Positions 20,876 through 31,179 of a stretch of 64,000 nucleotides of DNA are shown piece by piece (positions within the stretch are counted from its first letter, which is position 1; each line of letters begins with the position of its first letter). This DNA is from Chytriomyces cf. hyalinus JEL632. Taxonomy: Eukaryota; Chytridiomycota; Chytridiomycetes; Chytridiales; Chytriomycetaceae. The position numbers and the translations under genes were made by a program. The notes beneath the pieces are model-generated. The model saw only the letters and a list, made by a program, of their open reading frames with translations, had not been told where the DNA came from and ran no database searches. Where the stretch lies: NCBI GenBank assembly GCA_025435555.1, contig JAIWWG010000005.1, positions 496,001-560,000 of the forward strand. Reading direction: 5' to 3'.

Positions 20876-22483
20876 TCAAGGACTGGCGCTTTTTCTTACC
20901 CGCAACCTCAAAACCACCACACTACCTGCTGCTAATATCGCTATACCTTGTAACGCTGAAAAGACAATGTACGCCTTGGAATAACATGCGTTGTTGAAGC
21001 ATTTAGATGCTGCAACTGCCTCCGAATCGTAAAAGCGTCCAAACACTACATTCGATATGAAGATGCCGACTGGGACTCCCGCCATCACAAATGCGCAAGC
21101 GGTTCCCTGGGATTCATTTGAAAAATGCAGATGAGTGAGAAAAAAAAGAGAGAGACAAAGGCCACATTTACATAAGCGTGCATTCCGAAAAAGTCTTTGG
21201 TCAAAACTGGAAAGAGCGCACCCGCTCCCCCAAACCCATACGATATTAAAATGGAGCTCATGTAGAAAACACCTTCGGACCCGGCTCCAGTCGCAAGCGT
21301 CGCCGTTGGAATGAAAATCAATACTTGGCACGCCAACAGTAACATGGAGCGATCAAGCGTTGCAAAATGCCTTTTTTGAAGGACTTCGCAAAAGATGGGT
21401 AGCGTTAGCCGTCCCAGCGAATTGAAAACAGACATGACAGTCACTTGTATCGAGTTTTGAGTAACGATTCGATCTGCGTGTTCTGTGGCCTCGCGCTCGC
21501 CAACAGCGGCTTCGAGAATCGTTACAAAGTTTGTTATATATGTAAGGCCCTGCATAAATACAAATGTGGCAGACAGGCACCAGAATAATGGATGCCTGAG
21601 AATGTCAACGGGAGATAATTGCACACCACTGCCGTCAACTTTCTCTGAATCAAAAGTCTTGACGGGCAGTACAGTTTCCCCCCCTGGTTTGGGTATATCG
21701 ATGTGTGAGACTGCCCCGTTTGCATTGGGACGTATGGATGCCGCGGGAGATTTTGCAGAATCATGGACACTGGTCGAACGATTACCGTGCGCTTCACCTA
21801 CCTGTACGGTGGCGGCAACAATCGCCAATGTTCCCACCTCAAAGGTAAAGCAACCAGCCAACAAGTTGACGATTCCACAGACGGCGGCAGAAAACAGGAG
21901 CAACGCACCGGCGCCGCGGTCAGCGAAAAAGGCATTCGCAATTTGAGCAAAGAGACTTGCACTGAGTCCATAAAATAGAAGAAGGAGTCCCAACACTTTT
22001 CCCTCGTGCGGAGATGCGTTGAAATTTTTAACATTGGCACCGATGCAGCCCATGTAGCTACAGGTACTGCCAATGCCGACGATAAAGTAATACACGGACA
22101 TGGCGGCTGTTGTGCTTGCAATCTTGTGCTCGTATCCAAGGTACATGAGTGCGTAGCCCAGACAATAGATCGCGGCACCCAGAATGAGTGTCCATCGAGC
22201 TCCGACGCGGTCATACACTGGTCCGACTGCTAAAAAGGACTACGGAAATTTGTGAGAGCTTTGAACACTTTTCAAAGAAGAGCTTTCATCGTGAAACTTT
22301 TACCAAATAAAGCGATGAGTTTCCAACAGCGGTGATGGTATTCAAATCAGTTGAAGAAATGTTCAATCTGTCCTTGAGGGAATTGGCAACGACAGAAAAT
22401 GAAAACATGGCTCCTGCGGTGGCCATGGCGAAGCATGAAGACACGAGCGTGATCAGGGCCAGCATTGGGGATGGGTTGTGCAT
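20876..22483 (-). CDS. MFS transporter (monocarboxylate-porter-like)
   Basis: Major facilitator of twelve helices. Exons 22304-22483, 21172-22239 and 20876-21106 give 492 residues. Helix 1 begins LALITLVSSCFAMATAGAMFSFS; the loop 2-3 motif GPVYDRVGARW is the MFS signature with D, R and G. A hydrophilic central loop (about residues 205-250) separates the halves, and helices of the second half include GSEGVFYMSSILISYGFGG and TACAFVMAGVPVGIFISN. The overall pattern resembles fungal Nodulin-like/monocarboxylate MFS proteins. The end LRLRVRKSASP runs through a GTAAGA that could be a donor, so the C-terminus is slightly uncertain. Substrate unknown. Confidence 0.85.
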
Positions 22484-23221
22484 TTGCAGCCTCGTTGTTG
22501 AAGGTCGGATGCCGTGATTGGGTCTTTGCCGTGTCGGGTGTTGTGCAAAAGCGGATGAGGTTATCACTCTCTCTTTGAGGTGGATGATGTTACAATTAAT
22601 TTCTTCCGTGCGAATTTTTCGACCTTCGAGAAGATAATTTATTGGGAGTGGAAGCAGCTGGATCCTTGCCTTTGGCGCTCTGCGCAGCACAAGTCTGTGA
22701 GAATCGCTCTACAGCCAGACCAGGGGATGCCATGCGTGAGAAGAGGGGAAGCGGACATACGCAGCAGCGGGGCCTGGTTGGGTTGGGTCAGTTGATATCC
22801 AGCAAGCATCGCCAAATGATAATTATGCGTGAAAATCAAAATCTTTTTCATCAGCAATTGCCGACGCCTTTTTTCGCTGTAAATCTCAATCTAGACACAC
22901 GCACAAGCTGTTAGAGGTGTCGGTAACCGTAGAAGGCAGCGTGTGCGCCAGTCGATGCGAGCAGCGGCGCCAGCAGCGGCGCCAGCAAAGGTCCTTTTGT
23001 CAGCACGCTCTGTTTGATTGATCATGTGGTCAAATGTCCGTCCCCGCGTCGGGATTCCGAGTCGGGATTATTAGGGTTGCATTCCCCCCTTCGCCGGCAC
23101 TTAAAAAAAAACACATTCAGACACGGTCACGTACTTTTTCTATTTATTACCACCCGGATTTGCAGCGAAAAACTCAGACTCAAGCCATACCCACACACAC
23201 ACACACACACAGAGACTTGCA
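22484..23221. other. Divergent intergenic region
   Basis: 738 bases between the MFS gene (-) and the first Zn2Cys6 gene (+). It contains a GC-rich direct repeat near 22,962-22,986 (AGCAGCGGCGCC twice, each with a GGCGCC palindrome) and a CA-repeat at 23191-23211. No gene seen. Confidence 0.4.
23191..23211. repeat. (CA)n dinucleotide repeat
   Basis: About ten CA units immediately upstream of the start codon at 23222, so probably in the 5' leader of the Zn2Cys6 gene. Confidence 0.85.
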
Positions 23222-23846
23222 ATGTTCCAGACATACCAGCTGCGCGTAGCACCCACAACACCCTCTCTGACGCCCTCCTCCTGTCGACTCAAATCATGCG
23301 AAGAATGCAGGTCAACGAAGAAACGCTGCGATCGAGCGAGAGGTACACACAACCCAGACTTCTTACTCGCAGCACACCCGAACTAAAGCAAGCTTTCCTC
23401 ATGCATCGGCAACTCAGGCATATGTGCACGGTGTGACCGACTGGGCAAAACCTGTGTATACACATCGTATGTGACCAACGAAAAACCCACAGTCAGCCAT
23501 TTCTAAAATACGCCACCCTGACAAACCCAACAACAGGCGCAAATCCCGTTACTCTCCTCTGCCGTCAAGTGAAAAGGCTATGATACCGGCGCCTTCGATA
23601 CCGTCGAGCCCGCCGTTACCGCAGAACAGCCGAGCTGTGCCCAAGCTATGTCCTGTCATACTTCAAGTTGCCCCGACGGTGACGAGCTCGACGTTTGTGA
23701 TGGCTGAGCCCGCATCTCCATCGACGGTGTCCGCCTTGAGTGATACGTCGAGCGGCGGGTTGTTTCCGCCGTTTCAATCAGGGGCAGAAAAATGCGAAGC
23801 GCCGAGGTATCACCCAATCATGTCCGTGTCGAATCTGATCGACTAG
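23222..23846 (+). CDS. Small Zn2Cys6 (Gal4-type) DNA-binding protein 1
   Basis: Putative transcription factor with a fungal binuclear zinc cluster. Three exons (23222-23342, 23418-23466, 23537-23846) give 159 residues. The cluster is split by the first intron: CEEC-RSTKKR-C in exon 1 and CARC-DRLGKT-C in exon 2, with the required six-residue spacings after joining. It begins MFQTYQLRVAPTT and has CRLKSCEEC, close to the KSCExCR core of the other local members, but lacks the HPFP motif. The second intron lies a few residues after the last Cys (CVYTS), the place where the other spliced members also have an intron. The Pro/Ser-rich tail has no dimerisation coil. The gene is missed if splicing is ignored because no single exon exceeds 110 codons. 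Confidence 0.8.
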
Positions 23847-24081
23847 ACGTGCGACCCAACCCAACCCAACATTTATTATATATATATGTATACGTAGTAG
23901 TCCCAATAAATAGCAGCTGCCGTGCTCCTTCGCGATGTTTATCTTTGTCCGTTAAAATCATTTTAACAAATTCAGGCTTGTGACCCAAACAAATGAATAA
24001 CAAACAAACCCACACCTGCGGTATGGTGTCCATAATGACTTCTGCGTGCGCATCAGCAAAACAAACATACACCGAAAACTC

Positions 24082-25079
24082 ATGAGCAGCTCCATCCAGA
24101 CTCCCATCATCGTCGCTGTCTTCCTGCTGGCAATGTCCTTCGAGAATGCCCTCAAGGGACTGCTGTTATCCATCGAGAAGTTTATGCAGAGCCGCACCCC
24201 GATCCCGGCGATCATGATAGTCGCCAATGCGTTGTCGTTGGTGTTCAGCCCCATGTACGTCTGGTCTCTGCTGATCACATCCAACTGTCAAGATTCCTCG
24301 CTGGCAACAAAAGTCTCGTTACACTTTTTTGTCAACACGTTCTCCTTCTTCCTGCTGTACAAGACTTGGGTTGTATCTCGCAAAAACACTCTTGTGGCTG
24401 TTGGGGCGGCGATCCTCATCACAGATCGATGCATTTGGGCCCTGACAGATTGCGCTCGCAGCAAGAGCATCCAAATCCCGCAAGGATGTTACTACGTGCA
24501 AGACAAAATGGCAGTCATTGGAATTTCCACTGGAGGCATTCTCGTTGACATCTTTTGCACTGGTGTAACGATTCTCGGCGCGTTCAGGGATTTGGACAGC
24601 CAGTCTTCGTCAAGAGTGCAGCAGATTTACCGCATTCTTATCGCCGACAACGGTACCCCCTGCCTTAATTTTATTGTTTCCAGTATTTGTATTTTTGTGA
24701 CTAAAACTATAACGCCGGGAGCAGTTATGAGAACGCTTTCCGTCATGGCCGTGAATGCATTCACGCTCAACTACGCAATGTATGGATCGCTACAAATCAT
24801 TTCTGGGTCTCCCTCCGTTTTGTTGGTCATTCCGGCAATCTCGAGCTGTTGAGTGCAACTCATACTTGTATATCGTGCTTGTGTGCCACTGACTCGGATA
24901 ATCCTCTTCTCCCCCACTCCCCCCCCAATCCAAACACAGATGTATACACTCAGGCCATCAATCTCGAGTTTTTCTGGATCAACCTGCGACGAGACGTTCT
25001 GCGAGAGCCGGAACAGCGAAGAATGATCAGCAACATTTCTACCGACAAAAGCCGTCGTTCTTCCTCGGAATCTGCATAA
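24082..25079 (+). CDS. Multi-pass (about seven-helix) membrane protein of unknown function
   Basis: Not recognised as a named family. Exons 24082-24847 and 24940-25079 give 301 residues. The chain has about seven hydrophobic segments, starting at IIVAVFLLAMSFENAL and including SLHFFVNTFSFFLLYKTW, LVAVGAAILITDRCIWAL, IGISTGGILVDIFCTGV and FIVSSICIFVTK. The cytosolic tail is basic and Ser rich (RRDVLREPEQRR, KSRRSSSESA). The intron uses a GTTGAG donor, and joining gives PAISSYVYTQAINLEFFW. The layout suggests a receptor-like or DUF-type integral membrane protein; no DRY or NPxxY motif is evident. The start is the first ATG; an upstream in-frame GTG is ignored. Confidence 0.7.
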
Positions 25080-25580
25080 TTTGAATACTATCGGGCAGAC
25101 CACCACTCATTCTTTACATATCATTGTCGAGTTCCTTGTTTTTGGTTTAATGCATGCAATAATTGTCATCTTGGTAAAAAAAATTTATAAAAAAATGTCA
25201 GTTCTCAAAACCAAGCTTCCGGTTCCGCCTTTTTCTTGCTTCCAAAACAGCAAACAGCCGCGGGCAACAGCGCCAAGTGTTTCGGTTGAGCGCCGCTGGC
25301 TGTAACTGCATCGGCCCAAATGAATGAGCGTGTCTGGTGTCCAAAATCCGGCGTTTATCCGCCTTTTACCTCAGATTTTTCTTCATTCATACGATTGCCA
25401 ACAAGAAGCCCGTTAAAGCAGTTAATGATCCCTCCAACCAGCCCAATATTACGCGAAATATACATAAATAGCCACCCCCTCTCGTGGGCCCTTCAAGCAA
25501 TGAACAAGACGCAGAATCAAAAACAAAGCTAAACACACACACACACACACACACACATACACACAAGTGAAAGAACAGCA
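25080..25580. promoter_or_regulatory. Upstream region of Zn2Cys6 gene 2
   Basis: 501 bases holding the 3' flank of the membrane-protein gene and the promoter of the next gene. A CA repeat (about 25531-25565) lies directly before the start codon, the same arrangement as upstream of the gene at 23222. Confidence 0.4.
25531..25565. repeat. (CA)n dinucleotide repeat
   Basis: Thirteen or so CA units with one TA interruption, ending about 15 bases before the ATG at 25581. Confidence 0.88.
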
Positions 25581-26003
25581 ATGTCTCTCAGCCCCAGCCT
25601 TGAAACCACCCGGTACAATGCCTGTGAAAACTGTAAAACCGCCAAAAAGCGGTGCACCGTTCCCCGAACCCACGAATCATCCGACTCCTGCGCCCGCTGT
25701 CTAAAAATGGGCAAAGTATGCATACAAACGCAGCAAATAATCAAAAAGAAGCCTTTCGTCATTTTTCAGAGCACACCAGAAGGACTTGAAACGGCTGTAC
25801 GCATTTTAAATTCGCCCGCGTTTTCGCCGAATCCAAGGCATTTGAATGACTGGTGCAGTGGGACTTCGCAAGGATTGTCCGCGTTTTTGGACCAGATTGA
25901 GCGGTCACAGCAGCCGCAAATTCAGGGTCTGCGAGAGCTGCGTTCATCAGATACTTCCGCGTCCTCGGTGGATCCAATGCGGATTTCATTTTTGGTCGAT
26001 TGA
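25581..26003 (+). CDS. Small intronless Zn2Cys6 protein 2
   Basis: Single-exon protein of 140 residues. The zinc cluster is CENC-KTAKKR-C, a longer Pro/Ser loop, then CARC-LKMGKV-C (residues about 15-48). The remainder is a short acidic/polar tail with no coiled coil. The extreme C-terminus reads DPMRISFLVD, almost the same as the DRMQISFLVQ end of the intronless Zn2Cys6 gene at 47566-48084, which hints at a shared short functional motif. It lacks the N-terminal HPFP element of other members. Likely a nuclear DNA-binding protein; targets unknown. It converges with the metacaspase gene, 164 bases away. Confidence 0.82.
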   Translation: MSLSPSLETTRYNACENCKTAKKRCTVPRTHESSDSCARCLKMGKVCIQTQQIIKKKPFVIFQSTPEGLETAVRILNSPAFSPNPRHLNDWCSGTSQGLSAFLDQIERSQQPQIQGLRELRSSDTSASSVDPMRISFLVD

Positions 26004-26167
26004 GTCTGGGCAATAAAACGAGTATCTTGTGTTTAGAGTGCTTCTGAAATAACATGGCTTGAAGTCTTGAGCAGTTGAAAGTCACGAGAAATGTTTTTTT
26101 TGTTGTTCAGTTGATGTTCAGGAAAATCAGGTTTTCAACTTTCACAGTCCAATCACCGGCGAAAGTT

Positions 26168-27698
26168 TCAAAAAGTAAATGGAGAGTTCGGATCGACTTT
26201 GTGACCGCAGCTAAGTTGCGGTATTTGGCTGTACTGTCCTTGCATGAAACCTCGCAAGCTGGCCAGCAGCATTTCAAACGAAAGCCCTTGAGGATACTGC
26301 TTTAGCGTGCTCAAGAGCGCGTGCGTCAACGCCCCTGCGGCACGTCCATTGAAACTTGTGTCTGCACTTGTTTGCTCGTCTTGGCATCCAGAAATACAAT
26401 AAGCTTCCTTCATGCCGTCTTGCTGGGATTGAGCAAAATTCTCTTGTTTGTATCCATGCTGATCTGTTTGAGGACCGCTTCCTGTCACTGCGTTAAAGAG
26501 CGATTTCGCCTCGCCCATCAAGCCTTTTGCGTTTCTGAAGTTGCCGTTCAAAAGTTGTTGTGCGCTCATGGCCAGCTGCAGGCCTCTCTTGACAAGCTGG
26601 ACAGTGTCCATGTGTCCATTCGCGTCTGGTCGATAAGTGAATGGGAGTTCGAGCAAAGTACCACTGTGGCAGCAGTCAAGAATCACATTGAGGCGAACCC
26701 CAAGAGGTAGCGCAGTCACAAGACAACGATGCAGGTGTGTACTGTCGATTTGCCCGGCTCTTTCAAAATCAAGAGGGCAAATTGTGTCATCAAGTCCATT
26801 CTCACGCTCTTGACCCAAGTCTTCGGTTTGTCCACCGTGTCCTAATTTTCAAAGCAAGAATGCATGCTGAGCAGCAATCCATCGCAATCCTTCGCAGGAA
26901 ATGCAGTGAGATGAGAAAAGAAGGAATCCTCACCTGAATAACTCAGGAAAAGCACATCACCCGGTCGAGCGTCATGAACCAACCAATAGAATGCGTCAAG
27001 AAGGTTTTTCGTTGTGGGCATATTTTGAGGCACGGACGCTTCTCGCGGCTCATCGACCATGACACGCATGTGGTTTGGATCAGGCGAGTAGTTTTTGTTG
27101 GTGACGAGGTACTCCCTGAGATTATATGCATCATTGACGCAGCCTGAAAGACAGATTCATTAGCAAGCTTTGTACAGAAAAAGCATCAAGCAAGCGTTTT
27201 TTGGTTTGCACCTGCAAGGGCAGATCTGGTTCCGGTATAGTTGATCCCAATGAGTAATGCCTTCTTCCGCCCAGATGGTTGGAACGGCATGCCATACGGA
27301 TACATTTGCTGTTGAGTGTTTGGAGTCATGTTCATGGGTGGAGCCCCTTGGATGGGTGGCGCCGGGACACCCATTGGGCCAGCAGGCATCGGTGGGGTCC
27401 ACTGGGTCTGTCCCGTTTGGGTGTTGGCGTAAAAGTACGTCTTGTATTGAGTGCTCCATTGCGCAATCCAGCCGGGAGGGAGCTGTGGCTGGGCTGGCTG
27501 CGGCTGTTGGTACTGCGGTTGGGGAGGACCTTGCTGGTATTGCGGTTGATAGGGCTGTTGAGGCGGGTACTGCTGCTGGGAAGGGTACTGCTGTTGCTGG
27601 TGGTATTGTCCTGGGTAGCCAGAGAACTGCTGCTGTTGTTGCTGCTGCGGGGGGGCCACTACCGTCCCAAGTAGGTCCTTCAGAAACTTAGTGCTCAT
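26168..27698 (-). CDS. Type I metacaspase with N-terminal WW domain
   Basis: Calcium-dependent Arg/Lys-specific cysteine peptidase (clan CD, C14) involved in proteostasis and cell death in fungi. Exons 27212-27698, 26934-27143 and 26168-26841 give 456 residues. The N-terminus is a Gln/Pro/Tyr-rich prodomain with QYPxQ repeats, followed by a WW domain (LPPGWIAQW...TGQTQWTPP, about residues 74-103). The peptidase starts at KKALLIGINYTGT; the catalytic His is in YSGHGG, formed across the second intron, and the catalytic Cys in LDCCHSGT. The region between the p20 and p10 parts carries the usual insertion, and the p10 end has GALTHALL. Both splice junctions restore conserved family sequence (SALAGCVNDAYNL and SYSGHGGQTED). 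Confidence 0.94.
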
Positions 27699-27776
27699 TT
27701 TTGAATCGATTTTCCACGGTTTTCCATCTCCAAAAAAGTCGGTTGAACAACCAAACTTTATTTATACTGAAAACAC

Positions 27777-29662
27777 TTAAAATCCCAAATTAGGAACGCC
27801 GTCAACATGACTTGAAGCGTTCGATAGAACAGCTGCTACTGAGTTTGGCGTTGTTACGGCATTCGTGCCTGCAACAGCGGAGGGAGCAGCAGTCGCAGCC
27901 ACTCCCGACGATGCCGCTTGCTTCATTTTTTCCAGCTTTTCTTTTGATCGGCCCCACAGTCTCGGTTTCTTCCCACCCCCCCCATTCGCAGGACTCGCAT
28001 TTTCAGTCGCTGCAACAGAAGTAATGGCGCTAGACGGATTGGCTGACGCTGCTGATTGACCCACGACGGACAATTTTCTTGCCTGCGCCTGCGCATACGG
28101 TGCTTGTCCAACAGACGAACCTCGAGCAATGGATGCGGCCGTTTCATATGGCTGATACCGGTTCTGCCCCAGCAACCCTGCACCTGCAGCGCCACCTCCA
28201 GCGACAGTCCCAGACCCGCCGGAAACGCCCCGGAGACTCCCATTCATGGAGTCGCCAGCCCCATTCCAAGTTCCATTCACCAAAAACATGTCCAATGAGT
28301 CCACAAAAGATCCGGCGAGTAGGTTCGGAGATACTGGATAGCTCAGTGGTGAAGCAGGCATCAACGAGGAGTCTATAAAAGTGGGTCCGCTCAGTGACAT
28401 GTAATTTCCGATATGCATGTTGTAGTTGGATATTGCGGGTCCCGTGGGAGACAGAGGGTTTGGATAAAATCCCGGGCTGAGTGGATTCGGGTGCATTGGG
28501 GGAGACAATGGCCCCATCCCCATCCCAAGTAGTGATTGTGACGCGAGCATTGAATCATATTGGTTCCCTCCATATGAGGAATTGGTGGCAGTGAAAAGGG
28601 GGGATAGAAGCTGGGTGAGGATATCTTCGTTGGATGCCCCAGTGTCTTGAAAAATGGATGAGTTTGGGTTGAGCGAATACGACGAATTCTGCTGCGCTCT
28701 ATCCATGGATGTCGGCTGATGATATGATGGCTGATGCATGCCAGGACCTCCCATTAATGGGCTGAGAGCACCGTGCATATACGCAGCTGTGGATATATCC
28801 GGGCTGAGAGCACCTTGCAAGAAGGCAGCAGTGCTCCCAGAGAGGGTCGGTGAAAGAACCGCATGCAATAAATCATCTGAAATTGCGATTTCGTTGGCAG
28901 CGTTGTTGCGGGTTTCCGTGGGTTGGGTTACAATAGTGTTGATTGAATTCGATGAGTGCAGAAGGTCCGACAAGTCCACAATATGACGAGACTCGAGTGC
29001 ATTCGGTGTGGACATGAATTGGACCTGGTTTGAGGGGGAAGAACTGTGGCGCAGAGTGTCGCCGAGATCAAGATGAGGTGCCAGCTTTGTGTTGATGGAA
29101 ACTGAAGCACTGAGATTCGTCCTCACACCCCCGCCACTGACCCCACTTTCAAGGTCACAGCCAGTTCGTTTGCGTCCCTGCGCACTGGCGGGACGTTCGG
29201 GCAAACTGAAGGTGGGATCTAGAGCAATACCGGGTACTTTCATGGGTGAGGATTCAGGCCATACATCGGACGAGGAAGCTGCTTCGGGGCCCCATGTAAA
29301 TGCTGTTCCGTTGGAGTTTGTCGGATTCGCACTGACTGGTGAGTCCGTGCTTGCCTTCATGCGGTTCTTTAGCTCTTTAAACGCAGTGTTGCAGGTTCTG
29401 TATGTGGAACGATTCGGAAGGAAGGTCAGTTAGGACAGGCCTTTTGTTGAAGTGCCGCATGCTTTCAGCAGGCCTAAGGTCCAACTCACGAGTTCTTGCT
29501 ATATACACAAGTGAAGCCCTTCTTACGACAGCGGCCACACACCTCCTGCTTGTCGCAGGCCTTCTTCTTGATTCTGCATGGTTCGCAGCTCTTGAGCCGG
29601 ATATTGTTGGTGATACATAGGTTCGGGAACGGATGAAGGCTGGTTCCTTCGGCCGTTTGCAT
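27777..29662 (-). CDS. Zn2Cys6 transcription factor 3 (HPFP type, long)
   Basis: Exons 29490-29662 and 27777-29397 give 597 residues, the longest Zn2Cys6 protein in the window. The N-terminus has LHPFPNLC then the cluster CEPC-RIKKKA-C...CGRC-RKKGFT-C (residues about 24-52). The intron lies just after YSKNS, and the second exon opens with TCNTAFKELKNRMK, a short basic helix shared with its relatives. The long C-terminal part is low-complexity Ser/Asn/Pro/Met with repeated LSP and ALSP motifs, typical of activation regions. The start is the ATG of MQTAEG; the upstream in-frame codon is TTG. It lies tail-to-head with the Zn2Cys6 gene at 29934, so recent local duplication is likely. Confidence 0.88.
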
Positions 29663-29933
29663 TTTCGAGTTGTTTCGCAATCAAAACCTGATTTATTTGA
29701 GTTTTACAATGTCAGCAACCGCTTACTGCCGGCACCCAACCAGGCACATCAGACTAACATAGGACCATGCGGACGGCTTGGGTAAAGATATTTCGTACGT
29801 ATCTTGGCGCCGATCTTAGCTATGCAGCATCCCCGCAAAGCCAACCCAACGAGAGTGTGAAAATAACAACCATCTATTTGCAACCTTCAAACACAAAATA
29901 CAACAACGACATGGGGGGAAACACAAGACGCAG

Positions 29934-30716
29934 CTAGAAGTAACCGTTCTCGTACACAGACAGGTCTTCCCAACTCGGCATCGGCAGAGCCAGCATCGCA
30001 TCCACCGACATACAGTTCACAGGCATAGGGCTGGCCTGCAGCGCCACGTCCAGTTGTGTCGGCGGCACAAACCACTCGTTGTTGTGCACACTCTGACCAA
30101 TCAAGTCAAAATCTGGTGTCACACACGATTCCTGCCCAGGCAGCATAAAGCCCAGCTCTGAGAAATTGGGTGTAAACTGCTGTATTGACGGGTGTGGGTG
30201 TATAAACGTGTGGGAGTCTGGTGAGATGCTGTCAAAGACGGCGTTGTGCTGGTACTGCTGCTGGCTGGTGCTGTGGTGCTGTGCGTCGCAGGCTGGCGGT
30301 GTTGCCAGCGGTGCCGCTGATTCGGGTTCCGATTCGGTCTTTACAACCTTCCGTTTGCGGCGTCCTACTGACAGTGTTGTAGTTGGAGTGCTTGTTGCTG
30401 GTTTGGATATTCTCTTGCCTCTTGTTGCTCGAGTCAAAGGTGCTGACGCTTCTTGATCAGTGACAGTCTGCCGCCGTTTCAGTTCTTTGAACATCTTGTT
30501 GCGGGTGCTAGTGGGGGTACGGAAGTCAGTGATGGAAGCGCGGATCGTTGCGGGGAGTATGACAAACCTGTTTCTCGTATAGTTGCACGCCAGACCCTTT
30601 GTCGTGCATCGCTCGCACACTTCATCCTTGCTGCACTTGCGGTTAGAGAGACGGCAGTTTTCGCATGACTTGATCCGGCTGTTGGAGGACACGCACTGGT
30701 CTGGGAACGGATGCAT
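29934..30716 (-). CDS. Zn2Cys6 transcription factor 4 (HPFP type)
   Basis: Exons 30568-30716 and 29934-30507 give 240 residues. It begins MHPFPDQCVSSNSRIKSC and has the cluster CENC-RLSNRK-C...CERC-TTKGLA-C. The intron (30508-30567) is 60 bases, stop-free and in frame, and is located after NYTRNS as in the sister genes; splicing gives NSTRNKMFKELKRR. A basic stretch (GRRKRKVVK) may be a nuclear signal. The C-terminus is hydrophobic-acidic (MLALPMPSWEDLSVYENGYF, 20 residues), a possible activation segment. Expected to act as a DNA-binding regulator; the target is unknown. Confidence 0.88.
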   Translation of the reverse strand: MHPFPDQCVSSNSRIKSCENCRLSNRKCSKDEVCERCTTKGLACNYTRNRFVILPATIRASITDFRTPTSTRNKMFKELKRRQTVTDQEASAPLTRATRGKRISKPATSTPTTTLSVGRRKRKVVKTESEPESAAPLATPPACDAQHHSTSQQQYQHNAVFDSISPDSHTFIHPHPSIQQFTPNFSELGFMLPGQESCVTPDFDLIGQSVHNNEWFVPPTQLDVALQASPMPVNCMSVDAMLALPMPSWEDLSVYENGYF

Positions 30717-31179
30717 TTTGGAGCGGTTGTTGTTTGGGCTTTCAGCTTGCTTTTTTTTTTTTTTTTTTTTTTAATTTGGGTGTACAGCAAGTGGGGGCAG
30801 TGCAATTTTCAAATTAGCGATTTGTGCCACACCCGAAGAATTGGCCGCTGTGGTTCGGGTGTCGTCGGTCGTTCGCCTGCATGCCATCCATCCCTCTGTC
30901 TCGCAGTGTGTTCAACCCGACATGGCAGGATGCTACGGTCCATCCGCTGACTTCGCTTCGGAGTTTGTCGTTGACAGGACCAGCATTTTTGTCACGGGAC
31001 CACAGGGCTTGGGACTTGGCGGCGTGGGTTCAATTCCATCAATCACCCAAAAAACCCTTTTCGCTATTTTTCATTTCAGTTTTTTGTTTAAACTATTTCC
31101 AGCTCACAAATCTCCACCGTGGATTTTAAACTAAATGTAACAGGCAGGCATTGTTTATTACCGAGCCTGACAGACAGAC
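30717..31179. promoter_or_regulatory. Upstream region of Zn2Cys6 gene 4 with poly-T tract
   Basis: 463 bases between the start of the Zn2Cys6 gene and the end of the kinase gene (both minus). A 22-base T-run (30751-30772) lies 35 bases upstream of the start codon; on the transcribed strand it is poly-A, so in the 5' leader or core promoter. No gene seen. Confidence 0.45.
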
